Shown piece after piece: positions 10,492 through 24,322 of a stretch of DNA of 35,328 nt; the first letter of the stretch is position 1, and the number at the start of each line of letters is the position of its first letter. Position numbers and translations under genes: made by a program. The notes under the pieces are model-generated. The model was not told where the DNA came from and did no database searches. It saw only the letters and a list, made by a program, of their open reading frames with translations. Source of the DNA: Thamnocephalis sphaerospora. Taxonomy: Eukaryota > Zoopagomycota > Zoopagomycetes > Zoopagales > Sigmoideomycetaceae. Location of the stretch: positions 1-35,328 of the forward strand of contig KZ992524.1 of NCBI GenBank assembly GCA_003614735.1, read 5' to 3'.

Positions 10492-10593
10492 AAACTACTG
10501 GCAAAGGCAGTAGTCGCTTTTGGCGCACGGAAGTCCACGTCAGCCAGCCGAATTTCCATTCCAGCGGCGTCATTTATTCGTATGTCGATGATA

Positions 10594-12034
10594 CTAGCTG
10601 AACTTGCGGCGTCTATTGGCCATATACAGAGTCCAGGGCAGTTTCCACGGACGGACAGTCAACTTTGGATCAAAGACGTTGAAGTGAACCTGCTGCAAAC
10701 GGTCCAGATAAGTGCGAGCGGGTATCTATGCCAGGTATGCGCAAATGGTCAGCGTGCATGCTAGAGGCCTCACGTTGCACACATACCGCAGCAAGCATGG
10801 CGGTGAATGCGTGCGATGGAACGTCCTTGCGGTGGCGGTCGTCGACCCAATGATCTTTGGCCACCTCAAGGTGGCGGTGAGCGACTGAAGCTACATCATA
10901 AACAACATCGTGCAATCCCTCTGCAGTGGGGCCATTGCGAAACAGATCCTCCTGTGATACGCCATGCTACGAGACGCGAGCGGAGTGTGTTAGGTTTGCT
11001 GTCCATGGCCAACGGTCAGCTCGATGGGATCTGGCTTACTTCTGCCAAAAGTGCAGCCGGTAGATACGTGCGTCGCTTGGATGCGTGGAATGGTGTAGCA
11101 CGCAGCAACGTCACCAGACCATACGCCTTGCCGATATGACTGGCGATATGATCGGCCGAGACACTACGCACGCCGAGCAGCTCAAGCTGTAGGTACATGG
11201 CAGAAGCATGGGCAGCCTCTACATACGCCTCCAAGCTCTCCATCGTTGCATGATAGGGATCCTCCATATCTTTCTCCTAGCGTGTTAACATGCCAGAAAA
11301 CATCCGTCAAGGCAAGTACTACGCTGTATGTTTGTTGTGTTTTCTCACCCGCTCGTTGATGATCCGCTTCATCCAGCTGCTGGAAACAAGTGGTCGCACT
11401 GCGCCTTCGCCCGTAGAATGCGCCAAAACAGTCTGTGAAAGCGCTACCGTCACTGGATGCTGTGGCGGATGGCCCTAGATTGGCGCGCACATTGGCGTTA
11501 GATATGCCGGTGTTGTTGCTACGCCTGTGTCGCCACAGCGGCTGCTCCGATTAGTTGCGGCCATGCATCGTACCTTAAAGGTGCTGTCTACCGCATCGCG
11601 CCAAAACTGCAGGCGCATCTGGCCGATGCGCGGGTCGCTGACAGCCTCGCGTACCGCACTGAGTTCGATAAAGAATGCACGCAGTGCCCAGTAGCCATTG
11701 CGCAGATGTGCTGGATACAGCAAGCCACACAGATAATGTTCATGGTCATACTTGCTGAATAGCGTCACCGCGTCACCAAATGCAATGCAATCGTCAGCAC
11801 GTGCTAGCGCGCACCGCTGAACCGCCGCTAGGCGTCGTCTACGTACCGTACAAGATCGCGGCAGTACTGAATGGCAGACAATGGTGATTTGGCAGCAGTG
11901 GCAGTGTCTGCTGCGGAGGCTGGGGCTGTCGAGTACGCACAAGCGCGCCAAACAGGTTGACCTGCTATCGCGACCTGTGCCCGCGGACGAAAGACCGCTG
12001 CGATGCGCACTGCATTGTTGGCGCGTGCAAACAT
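10594..12034 (-). CDS. NDUFAF6: NDUFAF6, mitochondrial complex I assembly factor (six exons)
   Basis: NDUFAF6 is a phytoene/squalene-synthase-fold protein of the mitochondrion needed for early assembly of complex I. Exons: 12034-11847, 11754-11574, 11474-11349, 11276-11040, 10966-10787, 10725-10594; phases close to 347 residues. The N-terminus (MFARANNAVRIAAVFRPRAQ) is Arg/Ala-rich without acids, typical of a matrix presequence. Family landmarks are: AIQYCRDLVR, HYLCGLLYP, AFFIELSAVREAVSDPRIGQ, MRLQFWRDAV, HPPQHPV, LEAYVEAAHASAMYLQLELL, ADHIASHIGKAYGLVTLLRA, HGVSQEDLFRNG, DVVYDVASVAHRHLEVAK and a C-terminal LPWTLYMANRRRKFS. The last three match the human protein closely. The Asp-rich catalytic motifs of true prenyl synthases are not conserved, as expected for the family. 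Its presence implies the organism has respiratory complex I. Confidence 0.95.
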
Positions 12035-12395
12035 GAGAAAGACGCGTTTTAGATCACGGGTACGGTGCAACGAGAAAGGCATCAACGCTCACGTAGATGA
12101 CTGCGTTGAGGCGGCGTCTTGTTCTGTCGGTGGTAGTTCTTTCCTCCACACCAGCAACCTCGTCTAGACACCTCGTCCATACCACCAGGTGCTGCACGGC
12201 GTACACTACTTCTTTATCGCACGCAGTTCCAGACTCAGTGCCAGCTCTTTTTGCCGCTCTCTGCCGGTTCATCTTGTAGGCCGCTCGGTGTAGCCAAGAC
12301 CTCGCACCAGGCTCCTTGCAGCTCGTTGGGCTGGACGCTAGCACTACTTGTGCGCAATCGAGCTGTGCTAGCCAGTACGCCAACAATTGTCAGAC
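12035..12395. promoter_or_regulatory. Divergent promoter between NDUFAF6 and the RING ligase gene
   Basis: The two genes are transcribed away from each other and their start codons are 361 bases apart, so their promoters must share this stretch. It contains no strong ORF and no clear TATA box. Confidence 0.6.
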
Positions 12396-14201
12396 ATGCG
12401 TGGCCTGGTTGGCCGTATCTTTGGCACGCCGTCCAGAGAGTCTGAGCCGGCTGGTAACGGCGAAGACTTGGAGGCTGGGCGTGGTAACCAACCTGATAAT
12501 GCCGCTGGCACTGCTGCCACGCAGCCGACTGTGGCACATGATCCGCTTAACTACGGTCGAGAACTGTACTTTGGACCTCGCTTCACTGGCGTAGTAGAGG
12601 CAGATGAGGATCTGGGCCGGACTGCTTGGCGTCGTGTCGGTAGCGAGTTGGAAGAGCGCGATGACGAGGGCACTTTGGACGAAGATGCCGATGGAACTTT
12701 TGTTGATGGGCCTGCAGATGACGAAGGAGATAGCCGCACATCTGGCAGTGTACAGCAGCAGCAGCAGCAGCAGCAGCGCAAAAAGAAGAACTGGCAGCGA
12801 AAGAGAAAGGACAGCAAGGTATGTCGTCGGCCAGCTCGACGTCTACGAGACATGGTATGCTGACGACGCGTTGCCTAGCCGAACAAGGAGAACAATACGG
12901 GATGCACCGAGCTGCGCGGTCTTTTCAATGTGCGCGATATTACTCTGGTTCATGTACCGGCCAAAGAAGAGGCCAACACATCGGCGGACGAGGCCGAGAC
13001 CGATGCTGTAGACGAGACATCGCCACCGTCGGGTCGATTTCGGCTTCACTTTTGTCTTGACCTGCTCGCCAATGCCAAGCTGACGGTGATGTGGCTGGCG
13101 CGTGAGGACCCGCAGCGCGATACGGCTAATCGGATTGCGTACGTATTCATACGTGGCATGAAGACACGGTCGAGGATGGAGGCTAACTCGATGGTGCAAA
13201 TACGAATCGCACGATAGCATTCGTCAAAGGGACGCGCCCATGTCAGTACCGGCAGCACACGTTGTCCATCTAGCGGAGGGTCTAAGCCAGGACTACCAAG
13301 CGCCAGATGAACATTTGCTATCGCCCGCAGAGCTACCCGATCAACAGTCGCTGATTTTGCATGCACTACCACGGAGCAACGTGGAAGAGTGCACAAGTGG
13401 ATCGGCCGATGCAGCACTGGAAGGCCCGGTGAATTCAGTGTTGACACGCATGGCCACTGCAATGTCGCTTACCGACAGGCCACCGATTGATGCGTCGGCA
13501 CCACCACCAGCTGCGGCGACCGATTCGCCTGAAACAGTTGTTACCAGTGATGTGGCTGTAGAGATTCAGATGCGTGAGCTGGAGCATCCTGGCAGCAAGG
13601 ACATGCCGCTGCTGATTCTACTGGAAGCCGGTCAGGGTAAGGAGAGCACATAATGCACGATGCAGCATCCATCCCACCAACACTTGTGCGTGCCAATGCG
13701 CACCTTCTAGGCACCCAGTCGCTGCTTACTGTGGCGTCCTTGCTGGCACCACTCCAGCGTGGCGTAAACAAGATGACGATTCTTGGCCAGAAATTGCGCG
13801 TGCGTATCCCCTGCGATGCAGACTCGTCGGCATGCACGGTCATCTAATGGATAGCGTGTATTTTGCAGACGGGAGGCGAGACTTATCTGCTGGAGCAAAT
13901 CTATGGCGCTGATGAATCTGCCACGGATGCTGCAGAGAACCAAGGAACAGATGGTGAAGTAGAGTCGAGCGACTGTGTCGTCTGTATTGCCGATCCGGCC
14001 ACCGTGGCAGTCCTACCTTGTCGCCATCTTTGTCTATGCGCCGATTGCGCCGAAGAGCTGCGCAACCGTAGCTGCTTCTGCCCCATCTGCCGGCAGGGTG
14101 AGTTGAGCTACTTACGTATATTGTCACGGAGCACTAACCCGCGCTTGTTTGCGCTGTTGCACATACCAGCATTCCACACCATGCTTCGGGTTGGCGAATG
14201 A
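12396..14201 (+). CDS. MGRN1: Mahogunin-type RING E3 ubiquitin ligase (six exons)
   Basis: MGRN1/RNF157-type proteins are cytosolic E3 ligases combining a beta-rich substrate domain with a RING. Exons: 12396-12818, 12879-13138, 13218-13636, 13711-13799, 13869-14097, 14170-14201; phases close to 483 residues. Exon 1 encodes a low-complexity region with eight consecutive Gln (CAG codons 12753-12776) followed by a basic stretch. The central domain shows LRGLFNVRDITLVHV, FRLHFCLDLLANAKLTVMWL and ETYLLEQIYG, matching the mahogunin domain up to the diagnostic YLLQEIYG-like motif. The C3HC4 RING uses Cys433, Cys436, Cys448, His450, Cys454, Cys457, Cys468 and Cys471 (CVVC, LPCRHLCLCADC, CPIC), and the chain ends AFHTMLRVGE, as the family's PFRALLQIRA does. 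It ends soon after the RING, unlike vertebrate MGRN1 with its long tail. The animal N-terminal myristoylation-type start is not seen. Confidence 0.93.
12753..12776 (+). repeat. (CAG)8 coding triplet repeat
   Basis: Eight perfect CAG codons encode polyglutamine in the first exon of the Mahogunin-type gene. Being uninterrupted, the tract is expected to vary in length between strains. Confidence 0.95.
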
Positions 14202-14843
14202 GTGGCGCGCATGCCGACACCACAAGTGAATACGATTTGTCTTTTTTATTCAACGCTTGTATACAGTGGCCGTGCGTATTATTCGGCTGCGGCGCCTCAA
14301 ATTAGATGTGCACTCGCATAAGGTGCCGGCCTCACTAGTCGCAGCGCCCGTGCTTGCATGGCTCGTTGGTGGCAGTGCGTGACGTGTGTGTGACGCTGGC
14401 TCGGCAGCAGCGCCATCGTCATAATGTGCACACCGCAATGGTACGCCGGTTGGGGTCGAAAGGCGCGACAGCCATATGCGTGAATATGGCTGATGGCACT
14501 GGCTTTGGCAATGCTCAACGCGTATCCGACAGGCTTATCCCTGCCACCATTGCTGCCATATGGCCGCTTTCCAGGCTGACTGCTGTTGGTTTCTGGTTAA
14601 ATAGGCACGTGCTCGCATTTAACAAACTCTCACCAGTGCTCACACACGTCCTGCCGACAACACTACCGTTTGTATTTCCTTCTCCCATATCCACGCGCTG
14701 ACGCCACTCCTGACTCTGTGTGTGTGTGTGTTTGCCACGCCCTCTTTGCGGAATTTCGTTCTATCGTCTCTGCCTGCAAGAACATTTCCCTGTAGACGCA
14801 ACCTCCTCTCATTCCACCGCCGTATCCACCGTACACTGCCGGT
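14202..14843. promoter_or_regulatory. Intergenic: 3' flank of RING gene and promoter/leader of kinase gene
   Basis: No gene is seen. A T-rich stretch (TTTTTTATT, about 14241-14249) follows the RING gene. Nearer the kinase start there is a (TG)7 run at 14717-14730 and a pyrimidine-rich leader (about 14731-14843). This is the same signature found ahead of the alpha-actinin gene, so it is probably the transcribed 5' leader. Confidence 0.45.
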
Positions 14844-16822
<1,979 letters not shown>

Positions 16823-16942
16823 TCAATAACAAGCCCACTGCTATGGCGGCCTCTCTTTTGTTTTGTGTCCTCGCGCTGCCCTTTTCCTATACTGCGCTGT
16901 TTACTCATTTTCCATTTGTACGCGCGTATATGTGTGCCTATA

Positions 16943-17320
16943 TCACCTAAAGTCTATGCGCTGGTGATACTGAACCAAACTTGAAGTAGATACGAGCCAA
17001 GGTGCCATTTCTTGCGTAACTCTTTCGACGGCACATCTAGTGTCTCTGCGCAGCCGACCTTTTCTCGCCGACCATAGTGACGCTGGCCCATCACGGGTAC
17101 GCCATGTCTCGTTGTCTTTGTGGCACATCCAATAGCCCAATTCCAGGCCAAACATACCAAGCTATGCACAGCATTGGACTAGCAACAGTAGCGAAATCAA
17201 TCATGGTCACGGTGATGTGATAGATTTGTACAATAGCCACCAGGGGAGTCAAACGTTGTGGAGCATAGACGGTGAACATTGGCGGCAGCGACAGCAACGC
17301 GAGCTGAACCAGTCATGCCC
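16943..17320 (-). CDS. Unidentified minus-strand small gene candidate
   Basis: Reading frames on the minus strand have natural composition: a hydrophobic part (LTPLVAIVQIYHITVTMIDF, then ATVASPMLCIAWYVW) and another frame ending at 16943 (GLELGYWMCHKDNETW ... QEMAPWLV). A GTATGT donor-like site occurs within the first part and a TAG acceptor-like site lies just before the second, so a spliced membrane protein is possible, but I could not close the phases. The region upstream (17400-17700) is pyrimidine-rich on this strand, as ahead of known genes here. No family is recognised. Its position between two convergent genes also suggests something occupies this 1.35-kb gap. Confidence 0.25.
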
Positions 17321-18176
17321 GGTGCGCGCTTGTATGCACGTCACGGCATACGCATCCAAACGCTTCGACGGCCCCTGGTGGTTAGCGGCGAAAGGGGTGG
17401 TGGTAGTCTTAGCAAGGGTTATGCGAGACAGGAAAGAAATGGGTAAGAAGGGAATGGAGAGACAGGAAGCAAGCAACAAGCAGCAGTGGATGCGGAAAGC
17501 GAGGGCGAATGAGGTGGTGGAGATGGATAGGATAGTCGAGATATGCGTATGAGGGCGAAGATGGTGAAGAAGTGTCGTAAAGCCTACTTGCGTGGCGGTG
17601 CGCGCCAATAGCAACAGCATTGACCGAGCGTGGCGGTAGCGGTAGAAGGTGCTTTGAGCACACTACGGTTACAGCACAGTGGACGGCTGTCGCGGTCGGA
17701 ACTGCGTGGTTGGAGCTATGGCTGGAGCAGCAACTGGCTGTGAGAGGCTGTGTGGCGAGATGAGCTCAGGCGCCGGCGCGGTGACGGTATTGCTGCGGTA
17801 CTGCGCATGTACCGTCATTGGTAGCCAAACGAGCGCGCGAGCGGCACGCGATAGTGTGCGCAGACAGCTGTCGGCAAGAACAACGGTGCGCGGCTGCATT
17901 TACATACACCAAACGGAGCATGGTGTGGTGACAACAGAGCAAGTAGCAGTGTCGGGGTGATCACAGAAGCAGACAGAGCATGGGAAAGCAAAAGCACTAC
18001 GGTGAGCAAGCAAGTACAGACACAGACACAAGCACAGCACAGCACAGCGCATCACAACGCATCACAACGCAGCTCAGCACACAGGCACACATAGCCACTG
18101 CTCGAGCCGAGGCCAATGATAGCGCACGGTCTTTGCCAGGGCAGGGAAAGCACACATGCGCACGCACACCCCTGCT
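17321..18176. other. Intergenic: pyrimidine-rich minus strand and short repeats
   Basis: Around 17400-17560 the plus strand is almost all purine-rich (runs of GA and GGA), so the minus strand is pyrimidine-rich, like the leaders of other genes here. From about 18010 to 18080 there are short tandem repeats. No convincing ORF is found on either strand. Confidence 0.4.
18010..18080. repeat. Cluster of short tandem repeats
   Basis: The stretch contains ACAGAC repeats, an AGCAC run (about 18031-18048) and two exact copies of the 10-mer GCATCACAAC (18049-18068). It sits in the 3' flank of the phosphodiesterase gene. Confidence 0.8.
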
Positions 18177-20568
18177 TTAGCGGCGTACCGATGAAGTGTC
18201 ATAACTAGGCACTGGTGGCACATCGCTCTCCTGTACACCAAGCATACCGTCGGTCAAGGAACTTGCGTCAGAGTAGAATGATTTGTGGTGTGTCGGCTCG
18301 TCATCCGAATCCAGGGCGATGGGGCTTGTCGGTGAGGTCAGCGTCAGCTGGGAAAGCGCAGTACTGCTAGCGTCCAGCTGCGTTACCAGCGACGACGCTG
18401 AACTAACAGATGATCCCAGCGAGGAAGGCGGCGAATGACTGTGCGTCGAAGAAGGCAGTGGCATGTGGACGAACGGCAGTGGCATTGGACGAGCAGGAGC
18501 AGCCATCTGATGCGACGACAACGGCAGTGGAACGGTAGCGATGGTGCGCAATCCCATTGGTGGCGGCTGTGGAGGAACAACGGCCGACTCGGTGGGTGCC
18601 GGCGCCTCCGCCTTGCCAGCGGTGTCTGCCTTGGGCGTCATGACGTAGTCGTTGTCAACAGGAATGCTGTCGCTTAAGCTGGCCAAGAAACTGGCCGGGT
18701 CGTGCCGCTCAAACAAACGCTCTGCATGGGTGTTGCGGTAGCTCGGTGTTTCCATGCCCGGGCGCACAAACGCCGGCGGCCCGGGCAGAGCAGCGCGACG
18801 CATGTAGCGCGAGCGCAGCTCGGCATCGCTGCTAGCACGCATCAGTGACGGGTGAGCTGGACTGGACAGCAGCGCATCGCTCAGACTCTTTTGGCTATCG
18901 ATCCCGCCAGGACTGCTAATGCTGCTGAATGGCGTACCAGGACTGGGCAGCACAGCATGCGGTGACATGGACAGCGCATGTAACGGTGGTCCAGAGCCGC
19001 TGTCACCCGGTATACCGCTCGTTGAGCTGAGCGGTATAGACAGGGTTGGTGCAGGCACCGAGTGGCCTGTGCGACTGAGATGCGTGGCACGCATGGAGCT
19101 TTTGCGTGTCATCATGTGTGCCAGCGTGTTCCGACGCCGCACCAGTCGCGACTGCCAGTCGGCAGGCACCAGGAGATGGCCGGCCGCCAGACTGACACGG
19201 CGCTCGCCAAGGCGACGCAGCGGCATAGGCGCTACAGTACGCTGCGCAATGTGCATCGCTCGTAGCTTGTGCACATTGGAATCCAGGTTCTGCAGAAAAG
19301 GCCGCATCTCCGGAATCAGCTCAGCCAGGCCAACGTAGAACGGCCGCACTAGCTCGGCAAAATCAATGTTGCCGGCAAGCTGCTCTTCGTCCGGACGGTC
19401 CAGACCAGGAGACAGCGGCAGGCCCTCTTCGCGCTCGCGTATGCTCTGATGGCGGAACTCGGCGTTGATACTCTCGCTCCACCATTTAGACACTGCCCAC
19501 GGGCGCGCTGTGTTGGAAATATCAGCGGCGTGCAGCAGAATGGAGCAAAGAATGCTGCGCTGCCTGCTCGGCAGCGGGTCAGTAGGGGCGGCGGTGATGC
19601 TGCAACCATGCTCACGGCGTGGCGAGTCGGCGCCGGACGAGGTGTAGAGGCGTTCGCTGTCGGTGCTGACGCTGCTGATGCTGCACGTCTCCTCGTCCTC
19701 GTCTTCCTCGGATACCTCTTCGGCATCGCTCAGTCGACTGCTAGCATCGGATCCAGAGGCGGCCGTGTAGCCGTGCATCCCATCAACCAGCTGGTGCAGC
19801 TGCTCCAGCAGCTCAAAGTGAAACTTCATGTCGGTGTACACAATCGTTTCGCACATGCGCTGGTGGACGTAGTCGGCCGGCGTGGCCGACTTGGTGCACG
19901 ATGCGGGCTGATCAGCCTCCTCGTCGACCGTTTCCAGCTCAGCAAACGACTGGGGAATCCAGCGAAGCAAGTCGTGCTTTTCCAAAAGCTCCTTGGCCAG
20001 ATCGCACGAATACCGCTCGAGCACCGAAATGTTTTCGTAGCGCTGCGCCAGCTCGGTGCGCGCATTGACCTGGTACACGTTGTTCAAACCGGGATGGCCA
20101 ATATCGTGGCACAGGGCGGCGATCATCATGGAGACGCGATCTAGCGGGGTCAGCCAGGCCATGGTGTACGGCATGTGCAGAAAGTTGTATACCACAGATG
20201 CAACGTCCACGCCATGCGCAAACGAGTGGTACGGGTTGTCTAGATAGCCGGCACGCACGTCGTCCAGGAACGCCACCAAACAGCCCTCGGCAACTGGCAT
20301 TGTGTCGGGAAAGATGCCGAGTCGGCGAAACATGCCAATCACCACGCCGTAGAGCTCAGACACCGACCAGGACCACAGATGGCTGTCGGGCATCTCTTCA
20401 TGCTGGTAAAAGCGTTCGCAAACCTATCAAGTTGGTGCTGTTGCATAAGAACCACTGCTTGGCGCACATCAAAACGCAAGTCGACGGTTCACCCACCTCT
20501 TGGATCTTTTGGCGATCGTATGTGCTATCGCCAGTCGCTTCTGGCGAAGCACAGCGGGGAATAGACAT
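18177..20568 (-). CDS. Class I 3',5'-cyclic-nucleotide phosphodiesterase (two exons)
   Basis: It hydrolyses cAMP (possibly cGMP) to the 5'-monophosphate and thus ends cyclic-nucleotide signalling. Exons: 20568-20497 and 20402-18177 (94-nt intron), about 765 residues. The catalytic domain fills roughly residues 35-430. Metal-binding motifs are HSFAH (His83, His87), the class I signature CHDIGHPGLNN (His123, Asp124, His127) and LHAADISNTARPW, which holds the second Asp. Next come SKWWSESINAEF and GLAELIPEMRPF. An acidic, Ser-rich insertion (EEDEDEETCSISSVSTDSER) and a run of Ser/Pro follow HQLVDGM, before the second Asp motif. The C-terminal 330 residues are Ser/Pro-rich low complexity with no recognised domain. 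An in-frame Met further upstream (20715) is possible, but 20568 is preferred for its short leader. No GAF, PAS or membrane segment is visible in this part. Confidence 0.94.
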
Positions 20569-21058
20569 GGCACCGTGTGTAGGCGACGGCCAAGGCCGAA
20601 AAATGGGTCTAGAGTAGGTGCGTGGGTGTGTCGTAGCAATGGGCGAAATCGACCGTCCAACGAGCCGAAAACGACACGGAGCGATCGCGCGCAAATGCGG
20701 TGAAAAAGGGCACAAAGAAATAGGCCTAGTTGCCTAAGAAGAGCAGCGACATTGGCCGACACATTAGCCAGCGCCATGCGTCGCACGTCGCCCTTCGCTT
20801 GACCTACCTATCACGACAAATATCTAAGTGGACGACGAACAGACAGACAGACAAACTAGACGATCACGAACGTCTGGCTGTCCAATGATGCCACACTACA
20901 ACGGGTAGATGGGGCGTCGACGTAAGGCAAGAGTACGAAGGCGCGTATCGTAGCCAGTGGTAGCAAGAGACACTCCAAGACAAGCTCAAAGTGATGTACT
21001 ACAGCGAGATCTGGTAGCGATGGCGGTGATAATGCGAAGCAAAAGAAACGGTTGTATC

Positions 21059-21078
21059 GAGAGAGAGAGAGAGAGAGA
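21059..21078. repeat. (GA)10 microsatellite
   Basis: Ten perfect GA units occur, reading as CT on the strand of the phosphodiesterase gene, about 490 bases upstream of its start codon. Pyrimidine-rich tracts of this kind lie ahead of other genes in the window. Confidence 0.95.
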
Positions 21079-24000
21079 TGACTGCTGCGCTAGCCGCGGC
21101 CAGAACTTTGAATCTAAAGGATAGGCCACGTACGTGCGCGCACGCCAGGCCGTCGATGATTACCACGCGGGCAAAACGCAGGGTGAAGGAGTGTGATGCA
21201 GCGAGGCACGCGAATGAGGTCGGTAAGACGATGGAGAGAATCAGCCACACGGGAGCGTGGTACATGCATCCCATGTGCGATTGCAACATATTTGACCGTA
21301 AACCGACCACGTACACACATGGCAAAGCCAAGTGGGGTGGCAGCGGTGGCGATGGCCGTGGGGGTGGTGATGGTGATGGTGGCGACAGCGTGATGCCGCA
21401 CGCACCGGCAGCACGCGTGTGTATGCGTATGCGTACGTGTGCAGGCGGCGCGTGAACACCACATAGACCGACGCGAGCGACCACGCGGATCGGATCAAAC
21501 ATTGAAGCGGCAGTTGCAACAATCGGAATGGCGACAGAGATGCGTGTATCCATAGCATACCACATGTATCCATTGGTAACAGCAGTACATCAGAGGAATA
21601 GCGTAGCAGATGGTTAGCGTATGTTTCACTCTACCGTGGTCAAAGCACGGCGCTGGCGTAGTCGGGCGCAAGCGGTGGGAAAGGAGTGGGAACATAAAAG
21701 TACATAGCAGAGCGCGCTGCAGTCACCGATTCCGCCCGTCGATGATGCAGTAGCCCTGGCAGCACCCACGACCAAGCCAGCCGGCAGGGCCATAACAATC
21801 GAGCGCCAGAAAACTGCATCCAGCGGTGGAGATGCGGTGGCATGACTCTGGTGCATACATGCGCGGCCAATGCAGACGCAAGCATGCATGTCCGGTGCAG
21901 TGTACACCGCCAGTCGTTCGCGACGAAGGAGTGAGAGCCATGCACCCGCATATGCGAACGACTCATGAAACGCGCACGCAACACAGTGCGCCTGTGTCCT
22001 GTCACGGGCGTCACACACACACATCCACAAGCCAAGGTTGGGTGTGACCCGGACAAGTGATCCCGGAGGCCAGTAGCCGCCCACATACGTGGCCGACTGA
22101 CGCAAGGTCAAGGCGTGGAGGCGAGAGAAGGGGGGGAAGATGGGAACATGCGGACTAGTCATACCACTTACCGTACCTGAAGACCAGTCTGCACGTGCAA
22201 CAAGGCAATGGTGGCGCAAAGCAGCGATGACTGGATGCGTCGATGCTAGTGGAGCAGACGAGATCAATCAATCAACCAATCAATATAGCTTCGCTAACAG
22301 GCGTAGTAGCGGTGTAGAAGGTGCTGGTGGACGGTAGAAGAATAAAGGAATGGGGCGTCACAGGAAAACTACGGATGGAGCAGACGGCGGTCAGTATTTA
22401 CAGCATGTGACGCGGGAAACGAAGACGCACGGGGCAAGCGCATTTTGCAGTCTACAACACAGCGCTTTCCGAGCCGCGCACGAAAACACGGTGTAGCGTC
22501 CTGCGCTGAACCGCCTCCGCGCAAAGGAGCTCGGGTCCTTTCCCACTGGCCGGCAGCGGGGCAGCGTAGATGACCATGGTACCGTAGCCTGCACAGACAG
22601 CAACACCCAGTTGCCACAGTACACGCACCCACTGCACCGAGGCCAGCGACAACAACAGGTACATCCCCACACAAGTCTGCGTACCTGCAGTTACAATAGG
22701 ATGGCAAAAGAATACGCACGCATAGTAGCGCAACAAGTGTACAGCGTAGCCACGCGCGTTTGTATGCGAAGAGTGTGTGAACGCGGACGTGGACGTGGGC
22801 GTGGGTGGATGTTTGTGTGTGGGTGTGTGTAAAAAGGTGAGCCGAACGCGCACCGGTCGACAATGCACAAAGCGTGTGGACGGTCTTTAAAAGGGGATAC
22901 GTCAACACTCGCCGTAGGTAACACCAGCGTCAGCCCTGTTCCAGCCAAAGCACGCCGATGCAGCATGCGAACAGAAAAAGGAGACGCTGCCGATACTTGC
23001 GCGTCGGTAGGTGTACTCGCACGCGTATACACACGCATACACGCGCACGCACGCACGCACGTACACACTAGTCAAATCGCGCCTACAGCTCGTTCCGCCG
23101 ACGACCAGCGACAAGCGGAGCGGCTCGATGCCATGCCAACAGACCGGAACTGCCAAGCGCCAAACCAGGCCGTCACCCACCAACCACGCCGTGGATGATC
23201 AGGCATGAGAAAACCAGGAGCATACCATGGAACACAGCCTAGCTCATCGCCATGATAGCGCAACAGGGGAAGGGGTCGCGAGCATGACACGACAACCGAC
23301 TGCAGCGAGACAGCGCGGCGTCGTCGTCTCCGCTAAGCAGCGCCCTGTATGGCACGCCATGGAACCAATGCATGCTACGCGCGCTTTGCAAACCGGCATC
23401 CCTACAGATAGTCATGCAGACGCGATCCATGCATGGCTGATTGCAGCCGCGAAAACCAGCCGGCGATTAGAAAACGGCGAAAAGGGGGGAGGAGCCTCCC
23501 GAAAAACGCCTTTGACCGGCATCCGTTGCGATGCTGCCAGGCCATGGACAGCGCAGCTCCCTGCCGAATGGCCACGTCTCCTGGCCGCCACGCGAGCATT
23601 AGACGCCGCCCCTTTCCGGTTGGAGCATCTTGCGCCGATCACCACCTCCAAGACAGGCGCGGGTAGAAAAGGAGGCGACAGCTATCGGATGCACACTGCC
23701 AGGTAACGCTGCGCAGCAGGCGCACGTGGTCATGGCTTTCGTGAAGCCACGCAAAGCCACGCTCCGGGAGTGGCGCACAGTCCCCATACATCCACCCAGC
23801 CGCCGACATGCCCGAAAGGGGCTGCAGCTACTGGCGGCCAGTGGAAACGCGGTGTCAAACGCGACCATGCCGCTGCCACTGCGGTCCACTTACATAGAGT
23901 AAAAGCGCAGACAGCCAGACCGTCAACGGAACCAGAGGCCAGCGCTATTACCGGAGGGGAAAGCGGCGGACAAGAAACGTGTATGTGAACGAAGCGCCGG

Positions 24001-24279
24001 CCACCGTCGCCGATGTAAAGTAACCAGCGACGCGCGGTCAGCAAAAAGGATGCGGATATCAAAAGGCCGCCGTGCAAAAGGCACCGTGTATACGAGCAAT
24101 AGAAAAAGGCCGCAAGCAGCCGGAGCGAGTGGTTTGCTACGAAGAGGCAGAGAAGGGAAAGAGTGCGCCAGACGGAACAGGACGCGCACCAAGGCCAGCG
24201 GTCAGGTAATGTCGACAATGGTGTAAAAGGAAAGTGGGAGTGCGGCTGTGGAACAGTACTGCGCGCATACATTGACACA

Positions 24280-24283
<4 letters not shown>

Positions 24284-24319
<36 letters not shown>
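24284..24319. repeat. (CA)18 microsatellite
   Basis: A perfect 36-base CA run, the longest simple repeat in the window. The overlapping minus-strand open frame it creates (Cys-Val repeats) is not a gene. Confidence 0.97.

Positions 24320-24322
<3 letters not shown>

Noticed and set aside
19449..20144. Plus-strand ORF of 231 codons
   Set aside because: It is antisense to the phosphodiesterase catalytic domain.
23000..23065. Possible CRISPR-like or telomere-like repeat in the ACGC/ACAC tract
   Set aside because: It is an irregular dinucleotide/tetranucleotide run with no spacers and no telomere unit.
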